DNA of 38,616 bases from Nanobdellota archaeon (GCA_021794235.1 JAJYRE010000011.1:1-38616), one strand, 5' to 3'; numbered from the stretch's first letter, positions 1 through 7,782 are shown. Made by a program: numbers and translations. Notes: generated by a model not told the origin, from the sequence alone.

Positions 1-807
1 GGCAGATCAAATTCCGTAAAAGAGCTTGAGATGATATTCTCGAGTCGCTCAGCTTCCGATTTGAGCGGGGTGGCTCTTAATTTAGGCAAAGGGGAGTTCC
101 TGTTGCTGTCACAGGACGTTTCCCCCTACGCCATGTTTAAAGCCGATAGAATTAACATCGCCAAAGTTTACGGCGAAGATATCATAGAGGTAAATAAGTT
201 TATTCACGCCGACTTACTGGATTACAAGAAGATTACCGAGACCGACGACGGCATCGACTTGCTCAATGCAGTAGCTAAAGCCCAGGGCTCAGAGCTGTCG
301 GACATCTACAAAAGCCTTACAGACAGGTATACATACGCAATTTTGGATTCCCAATATTCTGCGTTGGTCAAAAACGGTTCAATCGGTGAGCTTAGAGTAA
401 GAGTAGACAACAATAGAGCCGCTAGATTTCCATACTTGAAAAAAGGCGCCTCTCCCTCCTCAAAAACAGATTTTGAGAGGAGTGTCCTAAAAAACTTGGT
501 CAAGTCCACCCTTTCTAACTTCGGATTGCAGTACGAAGAAGACGATGCGGGCATATTAGTCCACGGGCTCGATAAGATTTATGTAGCCGTGTCACCTAAC
601 TCAACAGACTTGAAACGGCTTTTGGAGACCCGCTTCTCCAGAGTTATAGCCGTATTTGGCGACTACACAAATAAAGAAAATGTAATCGCGGGGCTTATAG
701 GGGCTGCTGGTAAAATGGCGGTTGTTAATTTAAATATCTTGAAAGTGTTTTCGTTTCTGGAATTCAAGAACGAATGGGCAGCCAGACTGAAGAGCCTTCA
801 CAAGTAG
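1..807 (+). CDS. Unrecognised protein, probably 5'-truncated by the window edge
   Basis: I do not recognise this family. The reading frame is open from base 1 with no stop, so the gene may start upstream; the first ATG inside the window is at 31 and would give 258 residues. No convincing Shine-Dalgarno sequence precedes that ATG. The product is soluble with mixed alpha/beta character, no membrane segment, no cysteine and no obvious catalytic motif. The C-terminal part (from about residue 190 of the 258-residue form) alternates hydrophobic strands and helices, ending in a basic tail. An AT-rich gap of 49 bases separates it from the next gene, so the two are probably transcribed separately. Function unknown. 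Confidence 0.65.
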   Translation, partial: GRSNSVKELEMIFSSRSASDLSGVALNLGKGEFLLLSQDVSPYAMFKADRINIAKVYGEDIIEVNKFIHADLLDYKKITETDDGIDLLNAVAKAQGSELSDIYKSLTDRYTYAILDSQYSALVKNGSIGELRVRVDNNRAARFPYLKKGASPSSKTDFERSVLKNLVKSTLSNFGLQYEEDDAGILVHGLDKIYVAVSPNSTDLKRLLETRFSRVIAVFGDYTNKENVIAGLIGAAGKMAVVNLNILKVFSFLEFKNEWAARLKSLHK

Positions 808-856
808 CCTATTTAAATATTAAAATCTTTATTAATAATTACTGTCATATATCAAT

Positions 857-1345
857 ATGGTAAAGCTTCATAAACATCTTTTTTCAACAGCTGTGAAGCT
901 CTCCGTGTTCTCGGCTTTCCTAGATCTGGGGCTTACCCTTTCGATACTCTTTAAAGGCAGCTTTCTGCCAGCTGTGCTTTCCAATTTTTTCGAAGAAGCG
1001 ATAACCGGGCTGACTGTGGCAATCATAGCGCTTTTTGTTCTAAGCTTCTTTCTCAAGAGTCACGAGAGGATAGTCAATATATATGTGAACAAGCAACAGT
1101 CGAGGGTGATGGATGTGCCCAAAGTCGCAGTCACTCTGTCCGGAAAAGGCCTCGAAAAACCAGTGGTAAAAGCAGTCATAAAAGGCCAAAAGTTTTCGGT
1201 AGCAAACCCTGATGATATGTACATACAGAGATTTGTAAATTCTAAAAAACAGTCATTTATGAAAGTGAACGGTCTCTGGTATAAGTACGTAAACAATTCA
1301 AAAGGTCCAGAAATGGAAAGAGTCAGAATACCCGAATACGAGTAA
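857..1345 (+). CDS. Small membrane protein with two N-terminal transmembrane segments, unknown function
   Basis: The 162-residue product has two hydrophobic stretches at about residues 11-32 and 48-66, followed by a basic, soluble C-terminal domain of about 95 residues. That domain probably faces the cytoplasm, since the segment right after TM2 is rich in Lys, Arg and His. No cysteines or catalytic motifs are visible. The upstream gap is very AT-rich (TTTAAATATTAAAATC-like), consistent with an archaeal TATA promoter. I do not recognise the family. The neighbouring deaminase has its own promoter, so a functional link is not implied. Confidence 0.75.
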   Translation: MVKLHKHLFSTAVKLSVFSAFLDLGLTLSILFKGSFLPAVLSNFFEEAITGLTVAIIALFVLSFFLKSHERIVNIYVNKQQSRVMDVPKVAVTLSGKGLEKPVVKAVIKGQKFSVANPDDMYIQRFVNSKKQSFMKVNGLWYKYVNNSKGPEMERVRIPEYE

Positions 1346-1355
1346 GCTGCGATGT

Positions 1356-1364
1356 ATTTAATTA
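1356..1364 (+). promoter_or_regulatory. TATA-like box for the dCMP deaminase gene
   Basis: An AT-only stretch (ATTTAATTA) lies about 24-28 bases before the ATG at 1384. This is archaeal TATA-box spacing and implies a leaderless or nearly leaderless transcript. No Shine-Dalgarno sequence is present. Confidence 0.45.
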
Positions 1365-1383
1365 AGCCTTTCTAGATATACGT

Positions 1384-1863
1384 ATGGCCAGACCGACCTG
1401 GGATGAATATTTTGTCGACATAACAAAGAAGGTATCAGAGAGATCCACCTGCGACAGGGGGCACGCCGCGTGCGTAATAGTCAAAGAGAACAGACTTCTC
1501 ACTACAGGATACGCTGGTTCTCCGAAAGGCATGCCACATTGTGATGACGTAGGGCACCTACTTAGAAAACAGTATGATGAGGCGTCCGGCCAGGTAACTA
1601 CACACTGTTTGAGGACTATACACGCCGAACAGAACGCCATAACACAGGCGGCTAAATTCGGGATATCTCTGACCGATTCAACTGCATATATAACAATGAC
1701 GCCGTGTTTCGCGTGTGCAAAGATGCTGGTTCAAATAGGTGTAAAGAGGGTCGTTGCCATAAAGAATTACCACGATAGCAAAGACACGCTAGATTTGTTT
1801 AAACAATCGGGTGTCGTACTAGATACTCTAGAAGAAACCACAGAACACTACAATAACCAGTAA
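1384..1863 (+). CDS. dCMP deaminase / cytidine-deoxycytidylate deaminase family protein
   Basis: The 159-residue protein carries the complete zinc-dependent deaminase signature: H80-A-E82 in TIHAEQNAI (zinc ligand and proton shuttle) and the P-C108-x-x-C111 pair in TPCFACAKM. The TGYAGSPKGMPHCDD segment near residues 41-55 is typical of the dCMP deaminase (ComEB-like) branch, which makes dUMP for dTMP synthesis. The length matches that family. Substrate choice between dCMP and related cytidine compounds cannot be settled by eye. Its stop codon lies one base from the stop of the convergent gene at 1865, so the two transcripts probably overlap at their 3' ends. Confidence 0.92.
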   Translation: MARPTWDEYFVDITKKVSERSTCDRGHAACVIVKENRLLTTGYAGSPKGMPHCDDVGHLLRKQYDEASGQVTTHCLRTIHAEQNAITQAAKFGISLTDSTAYITMTPCFACAKMLVQIGVKRVVAIKNYHDSKDTLDLFKQSGVVLDTLEETTEHYNNQ

Positions 1864-1864
1864 C

Positions 1865-2692
1865 CTACCCGAGGACATTCAATAACTGGTCCAGAAGCGC
1901 CACTGGAATAGTCATTTTTAGCCTGTTAAAGCTGCAGCTTACGCTGTTTAGCGCCCTATTGAATGACTGGTTTACAGAGGCTACCTCATTCGGCTGCCCG
2001 GCAAACCCAAATACAAAGCAGACATTGCCATTAGACTCGGAGATGGCAAGCTCCGCGAAGGATTCTCTGACGTTTAGTACAGTTTGATTCGTGAAGGAGA
2101 CAAAGACGCCTGGATAACCCCCCACAGTCCTGTTAAGGACTGTCGCATTTGGTACCTTTTCCTTTATACTATATACGAGCGAGAAATTGGTCTTTAGGAC
2201 GGTTATTGCTCCGGACGCTACAAAACTTAGAAACGGAGGCGCTGAGAAGTTGCTAGGATTCGCCAGATATTGTGATAACAGGCCGGGTCCATTCGAAATG
2301 AATCTAACAACTTCTGATGATGGCACGATAAGCCCCACCTCACTCTTATTCCCAAATCTCGAGCTTATCGTTGCATTCTGGGTGTTCTTGGAGAAAAGAC
2401 CGGAGAAAACAGTCAGATTGACAGGAACCCAATTGGCAGGATACTTGAAGCTAACCCCCGCTGAGGAGAAGGTACTGTTCTGAGAAGGGCTGTTGGCACT
2501 GGAAGAAATTGCGCTGAACAGCAGACCCATCTCATTAGGGTATGCTATAAACAACACCAGAAGGATGAGTGCGGCAACCATGAAAACCATTCCGAACCCC
2601 AGTAGAAGCCTGCGGCCAAACCCGGATTTAGGCCTTCGTATCGGCGGATTAAGCTGGATCTGTCCTGGTGATTGGCCCGAATCTTGATTCAT
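1865..2692 (-). CDS. Membrane-anchored extracytoplasmic protein with a PsbP/DUF1795-like domain
   Basis: The 275-residue product has a proline-rich basic N-terminus, one transmembrane helix at about residues 29-50, and a long exterior domain with many N-x-S/T sequons. At about residues 76-87 a GVSFKYPANW motif recalls the start of PsbP/DUF1795-like domains, which are common in anchored archaeal and bacterial lipoprotein-like proteins. The basic segment before the helix predicts N-in/C-out topology. In transcript sense an SD-like GGTGAA lies shortly before the ATG. It is tail-to-tail with the deaminase gene and divergent from the gene at 2811. The fold assignment is by motif resemblance only; no enzymatic role can be inferred. 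Confidence 0.7.
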   Translation of the reverse strand: MNQDSGQSPGQIQLNPPIRRPKSGFGRRLLLGFGMVFMVAALILLVLFIAYPNEMGLLFSAISSSANSPSQNSTFSSAGVSFKYPANWVPVNLTVFSGLFSKNTQNATISSRFGNKSEVGLIVPSSEVVRFISNGPGLLSQYLANPSNFSAPPFLSFVASGAITVLKTNFSLVYSIKEKVPNATVLNRTVGGYPGVFVSFTNQTVLNVRESFAELAISESNGNVCFVFGFAGQPNEVASVNQSFNRALNSVSCSFNRLKMTIPVALLDQLLNVLG

Positions 2693-2714
2693 AATGGTTA
2701 TTCACCTATAAACT

Positions 2715-2726
2715 ATATAAAACTCA
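2715..2726 (-). promoter_or_regulatory. TATA-like box for the PsbP-like gene
   Basis: The minus-strand reading TTTTATATAGTT lies about 25-34 bases before the ATG at 2692, giving a short leader that contains a GGTGAA ribosome-binding element. It sits in the divergent intergenic region 2693-2810. Confidence 0.45.
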
Positions 2727-2810
2727 TGTGGCGCATCTATCCTTATCCGATATCGGACTAAAGCTTAAATTACTAGGCCTACAGTAATCTATGCATTTGG
2801 CGGAGGTTTT

Positions 2811-3191
2811 ATGGAGAGACTTGAAAATATTGTAAATAACAGGGATATCAGCGGAACAGAAAAGATGTACAGAGCAAATTTCAAAGCCTTGTACAGCGTG
2901 CCAGCTAATGATTTTGAGTACGACACTAGAAACCTGGAGTCCTCTTACTATTTTAAGGCGTCAGATCAAAAGGCAGCCGTTAGAATCGCTGAGAATCTTC
3001 TCGAAAGATTTAATGATAATCCTTACACCTGGAACTTTTCGGAGATAACGGTACCTTCAAATACGAAAGAGCTTACACTGTTAGAACTCATAGAAGTTGC
3101 TAGCGAGAACCTGCTGAAAGCTCCGGTATCAAACACCGACATCAAAATCAGGCAGAATAAGAGCGTTCAGAAGTACCTGCAGGATTTCTGA
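2811..3191 (+). CDS. Small soluble protein of unknown function
   Basis: This 126-residue protein is not one I recognise. Its start is well supported: a strong Shine-Dalgarno GGAGG lies 5 bases before the ATG, and a TTAAAT TATA-like element about 45 bases upstream predicts a leader of about 20 bases, so this is one of the few genes here with a clear leadered start. The protein is hydrophilic, with helical segments around residues 50-65 and 85-100, and has no cysteine or membrane segment. It is followed closely by a tRNA-Gly gene on the opposite strand. Confidence 0.75.
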   Translation: MERLENIVNNRDISGTEKMYRANFKALYSVPANDFEYDTRNLESSYYFKASDQKAAVRIAENLLERFNDNPYTWNFSEITVPSNTKELTLLELIEVASENLLKAPVSNTDIKIRQNKSVQKYLQDF

Positions 3192-3204
3192 TTGAACCAA
3201 AGAA

Positions 3205-3275
3205 TGCGGCCACCGGGATTTGAACCCGGGTCAAAAGCTTGGAAGGCTTTTGTCCTACCACTAGACTATAGCCGC
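3205..3275 (-). tRNA. tRNA-Gly (anticodon UCC)
   Basis: The minus strand folds into a full cloverleaf: acceptor GCGGCTA pairs with TGGCCGC (one G-T pair), discriminator A at 3205, D-arm GTCT/GGAC, anticodon stem AAAGC/GCTTT around the loop CTTCCAA (anticodon TCC), and T-arm CCGGG-TTCAAAT-CCCGG. No CCA is encoded, as is usual in archaea, and no intron is present. It lies between the genes ending at 3191 (+) and 3321 (-). Confidence 0.96.
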
Positions 3276-3320
3276 ATTTACTATGTTAATCCATCAGGAT
3301 TCTTAAAAGTGATACATCCA

Positions 3321-3797
3321 CTATAAAACGTGCCTAGCCGCCGTTCTTTGCAGATAGGTTACCGGACACTTATCAGGGCCGTTTATGTTATTCTTGCTGG
3401 TATGGAAACACTCCTCTTTCATCATCATCCGGTATGTTCTTAGTTCGAATCCTGTGAGGGCTGTTGTCCGCAAATTCACCCTCTTTTCGTCCTTCCTGAG
3501 TTCATAGACATCCCCGAGACGCTTGGTAAAGTAAGACCTATCCATTATATCCAGCGGCCCTTTGTATGAGACGGATATCACGTACAAGTCCGTGTTAAGA
3601 AGATTCCAGACCTCCTCCAACTTTTTCCCACGCCCCTTCCTTTTTATCGATTTTAAGTACTTACCCATCTCATCGTCAAAAACGGCGACTCCTACATAAT
3701 CGAGGCCAAGAAGCGAATCCGGCCTGCCGAAGTAACTTATATCCCAGCACTCCATTCCCTTGGTTTTCACCCTTTCAAATAGGTCCTCTAATTTCAT
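3321..3797 (-). CDS. Unrecognised 158-residue soluble protein
   Basis: I do not recognise this protein. It begins MKLEDLFERVK and is a basic, mixed alpha/beta protein without membrane segments. Three cysteines (one near residue 17, two in the last 30 residues: EECFH and DKCPV) are spaced irregularly and do not form a recognisable zinc finger. The central segment (about residues 30-85) alternates strands and helices. The start ATG at 3797 faces the divergent peroxiredoxin gene, with AT-rich sequence between them that probably holds both promoters. Function unknown. Confidence 0.7.
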   Translation of the reverse strand: MKLEDLFERVKTKGMECWDISYFGRPDSLLGLDYVGVAVFDDEMGKYLKSIKRKGRGKKLEEVWNLLNTDLYVISVSYKGPLDIMDRSYFTKRLGDVYELRKDEKRVNLRTTALTGFELRTYRMMMKEECFHTSKNNINGPDKCPVTYLQRTAARHVL

Positions 3798-3845
3798 CTA
3801 ACTTATTGATACATCACTATTAATTGTTTTCCACCCCTACGCTCA

Positions 3846-3887
3846 GGTTTATTAAGAATTGCCGTAAATAGTTATTGTAATCGGAGG
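3846..3887 (+). promoter_or_regulatory. Promoter and Shine-Dalgarno region of the peroxiredoxin gene
   Basis: A GTTTATTAAG TATA-like element around 3847-3856 is followed by GGAGGT at 3883-3888, which lies 4 bases before the ATG at 3893. This gene therefore appears leadered with a strong ribosome-binding site, unlike many neighbours. Confidence 0.5.
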
Positions 3888-3892
3888 TATCT

Positions 3893-4411
3893 ATGATAAA
3901 TGAAACAGCACCGGATTTTATTGCCAAGGCATATTACAACGGAAATTTTAAGGATTTAAGGCTTGCAGACTACAGGGGGAAATGGGTCGTCCTATTCTTC
4001 TATCCGGCAGACTTCACCTTTGTCTGTCCTACAGAACTGGAGGGTTTCGCAGATGACTATCAGAAGTTCAAAGACAAGAACGCAGAGATACTGTCTGTCA
4101 GCGTAGACAGCGAGTATGTTCACAAGGCGTGGGCCGAAAGCGATCAGAGAATCTCAAAAGTGAAGTACCCGCTCATAGCGGACAGAAAGAAGGAGATAAG
4201 CAGAGCTTACGGGGTCCTCAATGAGGCGAGTGGGAATTCTCACAGGGGGTTGTTTATAATAGATCCTGACGGGATTATAAAGTACTTTGTAGTCACCGAC
4301 GATAGTGTAGGAAGGAGCACGGATGAGACCTTCAGGGTCCTGACAGCCCTGCAGACAGGGGGCTTGTGTCCGGTGAATTGGCATGAAGGCAAGGAAACCC
4401 TAAAAGTTTAG
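3893..4411 (+). CDS. Typical 2-Cys peroxiredoxin (AhpC/Prx1 type)
   Basis: This thiol peroxidase reduces hydrogen and organic peroxides. The peroxidatic cysteine is C45 in the motif FTFVCPTELE, and the resolving cysteine is C159 in GGLCPVNWHEG, so it is a typical 2-Cys enzyme of the AhpC/Prx1 class with a dimer-linking disulfide. The 172-residue length and the FFYPADFTFVCPTE core match the family well; the tail after the resolving cysteine is short. No AhpF or dedicated reductase lies beside it. It starts from a GGAGGT ribosome-binding site and is followed by a hairpin that may terminate transcription, so it is probably monocistronic. Confidence 0.96.
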   Translation: MINETAPDFIAKAYYNGNFKDLRLADYRGKWVVLFFYPADFTFVCPTELEGFADDYQKFKDKNAEILSVSVDSEYVHKAWAESDQRISKVKYPLIADRKKEISRAYGVLNEASGNSHRGLFIIDPDGIIKYFVVTDDSVGRSTDETFRVLTALQTGGLCPVNWHEGKETLKV

Positions 4412-4420
4412 TCGGAATAG

Positions 4421-4437
4421 ACGCCATCCTATGGCGT
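4421..4437 (+). terminator. Hairpin downstream of the peroxiredoxin gene
   Basis: A perfect 7-bp inverted repeat (ACGCCAT-CCT-ATGGCGT) lies 9 bases after the stop codon, with a GTTTTTG tract 8 bases further on. It could act as a terminator or protect the 3' end. Archaeal termination often needs only T-tracts, so the role is uncertain. Confidence 0.4.
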
Positions 4438-4517
4438 ATTAAGGTTTTTGCGGCATGTCGCCTATACCCCTGAAATGAGAAGCAACAGTCACAGACCAGG
4501 AATGCAAATCAGTAAAG

Positions 4518-4528
4518 GTTTATATATA
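4518..4528 (+). promoter_or_regulatory. TATA box for the Lrp-rpoN operon
   Basis: GTTTATATATA ends about 20 bases, and begins about 31 bases, before the ATG at 4549. This places the transcription start at or just before the start codon (leaderless). The sequence is close to the archaeal TATA consensus. Confidence 0.6.
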
Positions 4529-4548
4529 TTGATTTTGCAATAAATTGC

Positions 4549-4776
4549 ATGGTAAAAGCTATAGTACTAGTTGATATCAACCCAAACATCACAGAGAAAA
4601 CCTTTAAAAAGATAAAAGGCATGAAGGAAGTGATAGAAGCGTTTCAGGTGTACGGCGAGTACGACGCAGTTTTCGTAATTAAAACCGAGCACACAACAGG
4701 AATACAGAAATTCGTAAAGGAGATACGAAAACTGTCCGGCATAACCAGGACAGTCACAGTTATTGAAATGATATGA
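4549..4776 (+). CDS. Stand-alone Lrp/AsnC-type ligand-binding (RAM) domain protein
   Basis: The 75-residue protein matches only the effector-binding RAM (alpha/beta sandwich) domain of Lrp/AsnC regulators, with no helix-turn-helix. Visible landmarks are the first strand KAIVLVDI, the GEYDAVFVIKT strand-turn region near residues 36-46 and the final strand TVTVIEMI. Such single-domain proteins can oligomerise with full-length Lrp proteins or act as amino-acid-sensing modules; DNA binding is not expected by itself. Its end overlaps the rpoN start by 4 bases (ATGA), so the two are translationally coupled. The transcript appears leaderless. Confidence 0.88.
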   Translation: MVKAIVLVDINPNITEKTFKKIKGMKEVIEAFQVYGEYDAVFVIKTEHTTGIQKFVKEIRKLSGITRTVTVIEMI

Positions 4777-4964
4777 TACCAATGAGATGTTACAGTTGCG
4801 GTAAACCGCTATCCCACCTCTGGGAGAAGTACAAAGAGGAGACAAAGGAGAAACCCGCAAAGGAAGTTCTCGACGGGCTCGGGCTGGACAGATACTGCTG
4901 CAGAGCGATATTCTTAGGAACCATAGACGAAGACAACATAATAAACTTCTCCAACCTGGATTAA
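4773..4964 (+). CDS. rpoN: DNA-directed RNA polymerase subunit N (Rpb10 homologue)
   Basis: This 63-residue protein is the small zinc-binding subunit that helps assemble the RpoD/RpoL platform of archaeal RNA polymerase. Both conserved elements are present: the N-terminal RCYSCGKPL (CxxC) and the RYCCR pair near residues 41-45, together forming the Rpb10 zinc site. The GLGLDRYCCR segment is diagnostic. The length fits the family (about 55-70 residues). The start ATG overlaps the stop of the RAM-domain gene. In many archaea rpoN lies with uL13, uS9 or rpoK; those are absent here, so its setting is unusual. Confidence 0.96.
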   Translation: MIPMRCYSCGKPLSHLWEKYKEETKEKPAKEVLDGLGLDRYCCRAIFLGTIDEDNIINFSNLD

Positions 4965-5032
4965 GCAGCCTGCCGGTTAGCTAGTCGTTAAAACTTTAAA
5001 TCTATAGTGGCTGTAATCGTTATATCCTTTGA

Positions 5033-5106
5033 GGGGTGGTGATCTAGCTTGGTATGATGCCAGACTTGGGCTCTGGCTGTCCTGGGTTCAAATCCCAGCC
5101 GCCCCA
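5033..5106 (+). tRNA. tRNA-Pro (anticodon UGG)
   Basis: Cloverleaf: acceptor GGGGTGG pairs with CCGCCCC (one T-G pair), discriminator A at 5106, anticodon stem CCAGA/TCTGG around the loop CTTGGGC (anticodon TGG, followed by G37 as expected for tRNA-Pro), and T-arm CTGGG-TTCAAAT-CCCAG. CCA is not encoded and no intron is seen. A T-rich tract around 5130-5142 downstream may terminate transcription. The 183 bases between this tRNA and the next gene hold no other gene that I can support. Confidence 0.96.
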
Positions 5107-5256
5107 TCTTTGTCTGCTATCTTTTCTTCTAGTTCCTTTTTTGCCATTATCCCGAGATGTAAATCGTTCAAATACCCATCGATCAGGGGTAGTAGCCTTG
5201 AATTTTAACAGTCTGCCACAAAGTGTACATAAATACTACTATAGAATAGAAAAGTA

Positions 5257-5265
5257 TTTATATAT
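5257..5265 (+). promoter_or_regulatory. TATA box for the gene at 5289
   Basis: TTTATATAT begins 32 bases before the ATG at 5289, the spacing of a leaderless archaeal promoter. No Shine-Dalgarno sequence is present between the box and the start codon. Confidence 0.55.
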
Positions 5266-5288
5266 GAAGTTTCCTTTAATCAAATATC

Positions 5289-5864
5289 ATGGTAGATAAA
5301 ACAGGCCGAATGTCATTAAAAGAGATATTGTTCGGTTCTGATGGTAAGGTTGCCGTTAAAGGACTTACAGAATTAGCAGCTGTACCAGCATTGCTCTATT
5401 CCACAGCCCTCTTATCTGAAGATGCGGGTAAATCAGCCCAGAAAGCTAGCGTACTAAAAGCAGAATACCTGCAAAAGTATAACACCTTTAAGTATGACTG
5501 GGATCACCATATCCATACACCCCTAACAAGTGAATTCTCGAAATACTTGACAGCGAGAGGAATAACTAGTAATGCGTCTCACGCCACCTATTACGAATGG
5601 ATATCGCACAATCCTAACATAACTCTAAATTTTTCTAGGAGTGGCATTTTTAATGAATGGGCCCCTATGCACCAGTCATCGTGGACGCCACAATTAAGCG
5701 CCATGTCCACACAGATTAGTTCGTATGTTTCCACAGAAATAGCGTACGCTATCTTCGCGGCGACCACGGCTATAATGGGTGGAGCACTGTTGTACAAAGG
5801 CGTTAAAAACCTATATGGGCACTACAAAGCGAAGCACTCCGATAAGAAACTCGATCAAACATAA
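5289..5864 (+). CDS. Membrane protein of unknown function with an exterior loop
   Basis: The 191-residue product has a moderately hydrophobic segment at about residues 23-43 and a clear transmembrane helix at about 147-170, followed by a Lys-rich cytoplasmic tail. The intervening segment of about 100 residues is rich in His, Tyr, Trp and Asn, with several N-x-S/T sequons, and is probably exterior. The first hydrophobic segment could be a true helix or a signal-like anchor. I do not recognise the family. The gene stands alone between tRNA-Pro and the convergent isocitrate dehydrogenase gene, with its own TATA box. Confidence 0.7.
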   Translation: MVDKTGRMSLKEILFGSDGKVAVKGLTELAAVPALLYSTALLSEDAGKSAQKASVLKAEYLQKYNTFKYDWDHHIHTPLTSEFSKYLTARGITSNASHATYYEWISHNPNITLNFSRSGIFNEWAPMHQSSWTPQLSAMSTQISSYVSTEIAYAIFAATTAIMGGALLYKGVKNLYGHYKAKHSDKKLDQT

Positions 5865-5893
5865 GCAGGCTATAACCGTTCAAATCTTTGTAC

Positions 5894-5902
5894 TATTTTT
5901 TT
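5894..5902 (+). terminator. T-tract after the gene at 5289
   Basis: A run of seven T (5896-5902) lies about 30 bases after the stop codon. T-tracts are the main signal for intrinsic termination in archaea. The rest of the 5865-6041 gap shows nothing else that I can support. Confidence 0.35.
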
Positions 5903-6041
5903 GCTATTCTACACACTAAAATCTATTCTGCTTCGCCCATAAGTTTTGTTACTTGATGGAATCAGACCTTAACACACTAGTTTGTAAAAATTCCGATGAA
6001 AAATACCATTTCTCGTCAATAGCACTACCCCACATGTTTAT

Positions 6042-7070
6042 CTAAGCTATCCTTCCTGCAACGGCTTTTCCCACTTCAGAACACTTTGCGGTTCCACCCA
6101 GGTCGTACGTAAGTGTTTTTCCTTCCTCTAATACCGAAGCAACGGCTTTGGAAACGGATTCAGCAGCGTCCTTAAAGCCCAGCCAGTCGAGCATCATGCC
6201 CACAGAAAGTATGGTCCCTATCGGGTTAACCTTGTCCATACCGGTGTATTTTGGCACCGAACCGTGTATAGGCTCGAACATCGCGTAATCATCACCCACA
6301 TTCGCAGACGGGCCGGTTCCTATACCTCCGACTATCATAGCAGCTTCGTCAGAGATTATGTCACCGAAAAGATTTTCTGTAACTATGACATCGTAGAATT
6401 CCGGCTGCTTTATCAACCACTGAGTTATCGCATCAGCGTGCGCATCGTCGGCTTTAACATCAGGGTATTCCTTCGCAACATTATAGAAGACTTCTTTGAA
6501 AAGCCCGTCTGAAACCTTAAGGACATTTCCTTTGTGCACGAGTGTGACGTGCTTCTTTCTTTTTCTTGCAAGTTCAAACGCGTATCTGCTTATCCTATCG
6601 CATGCTTTGCGCGTTATAACCCGCACCCCTATAGCCGCGTCTTCACCTATAGCAAAGTCATAACCTGCGTACATCCCTTCCGTGTTCTCTCTTACTATGA
6701 CAAGGTCAACGTTATCTTTTATGCTGGGTACATTCGGCAGGGTCTTGCACGGCCTTACGTCGGCATAGAGGTTCAGAGTCTGTCTTATCTTTACGTTTGC
6801 GCTCCTGAGTGATGTAGCACCTTCCGGTGTGGTGGTAGGGCCTTTCAAAAGACATGTCGTATCCTTTAGGGTTTCTAGCGTACTGTCAGGAAGATTCGTA
6901 CCGTATTTTTCAACACAACCAAGGCCCGCTTCCGTGTTTACGTATTCTATATCCAGCTTGTGCTTCTGCTTTACCGCGTCCAGAACAGTAATTGCCGCGT
7001 CTACAACGTCCGGACCAACCCCGTCACCTTTTATAATAGCTAATCTTACTTTCTTGCCTTTATTATCCAT
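6042..7070 (-). CDS. icd: Isocitrate dehydrogenase, compact form with NADP-type residues
   Basis: The 342-residue enzyme belongs to the isocitrate/isopropylmalate dehydrogenase family. Residues matching the E. coli Icd isocitrate site are all visible: S90, N92, R96, R106, R127 and catalytic Y134 (in VRENTEGMYAGYD), with the catalytic Lys in LVHKGN and the metal-binding Asp residues in GDIISDE. The S-x-N pair distinguishes it from isopropylmalate dehydrogenases. In the cofactor pocket VPKYTGMDKVNP keeps the Lys-Tyr pair of NADP enzymes, although the Arg normally supplied by a later loop (E. coli R395) is missing because that loop is shortened. It would make 2-oxoglutarate and NADPH. It is much shorter than E. 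coli Icd (416). It is divergent from the gene at 7150. Confidence 0.9.
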   Translation of the reverse strand: MDNKGKKVRLAIIKGDGVGPDVVDAAITVLDAVKQKHKLDIEYVNTEAGLGCVEKYGTNLPDSTLETLKDTTCLLKGPTTTPEGATSLRSANVKIRQTLNLYADVRPCKTLPNVPSIKDNVDLVIVRENTEGMYAGYDFAIGEDAAIGVRVITRKACDRISRYAFELARKRKKHVTLVHKGNVLKVSDGLFKEVFYNVAKEYPDVKADDAHADAITQWLIKQPEFYDVIVTENLFGDIISDEAAMIVGGIGTGPSANVGDDYAMFEPIHGSVPKYTGMDKVNPIGTILSVGMMLDWLGFKDAAESVSKAVASVLEEGKTLTYDLGGTAKCSEVGKAVAGRIA

Positions 7071-7149
7071 AGAGATGAATCGCTCCGGGGGCTTATATTT
7101 TTTTCTTTTAATCAGTTAATAAGGCGGACACGCCATATAATAATGATAG

Positions 7150-7725
7150 ATGGACTACAGCAAGAGGAATCTGAAAAGCGAGCTGCTTAGGGCGCGACAC
7201 TACATAAAATACGCTGTTGTCAGAAGCGCCGGCGGATATTACAATACGATTCATAATCTCTCTTCAGACCTACTGAACACTGAGAACCGTCTGGACTCCC
7301 TGAGGGCATACGACGAGAACGATTTTAAAAATGTAGAGTTACTGCTTTCAGAGATAAGACAGTACCCATCGAGAATGGGCGCCGCGGTAACAAGCTTCGA
7401 AGACCTGTCTACCCATATAAAAAATCTTTACGGGCTCTCCCAAGATGCGGAAATAGATCCGTTTGAAAATGAGGAATCGGACAACATCCTCGGAAATCCG
7501 CACCCGTCAGCTGAAATTTCACGATATCTGCAGTCGCAGTTGGAGGAATTAATCAGCAAAACCGTAAATACTATTTATGGCTCGGTATCCGGAGCGGCAT
7601 CGGCCCGTATTTTTGACAAAACCCTTTCATCAGCCTTTGATAAATTCTATATACGCTTGAGGAATTCCAACAATCTCGGCGATATTGAGGATTCCGAGCT
7701 TGGCTTTCTTCTGGATCTCAAATGA
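7150..7725 (+). CDS. Unrecognised helical protein, 191 residues
   Basis: I do not recognise this protein. It is hydrophilic and largely helical by residue pattern, with no cysteine and no membrane segment. An acidic linker at about residues 99-112 (DAEIDPFENEESD) separates an N-terminal helical region from a C-terminal one. The start ATG at 7150 lies in a short divergent region shared with icd; another ATG at 7143 is in a different frame. The next gene begins 57 bases downstream. A role in a complex is possible, but nothing in the sequence shows it. Confidence 0.7.
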   Translation: MDYSKRNLKSELLRARHYIKYAVVRSAGGYYNTIHNLSSDLLNTENRLDSLRAYDENDFKNVELLLSEIRQYPSRMGAAVTSFEDLSTHIKNLYGLSQDAEIDPFENEESDNILGNPHPSAEISRYLQSQLEELISKTVNTIYGSVSGAASARIFDKTLSSAFDKFYIRLRNSNNLGDIEDSELGFLLDLK

Positions 7726-7782
7726 GAAAAAACCTAGTTTTATAAGCTATTAGAAATAAATTATCAGATTAAAATCCGTTTT

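Noticed and set aside
5054-5299. 81-residue plus-strand ORF beginning in tRNA-Pro
   Set aside because: It starts inside the tRNA and overlaps the promoter of the next gene; composition is not protein-like.
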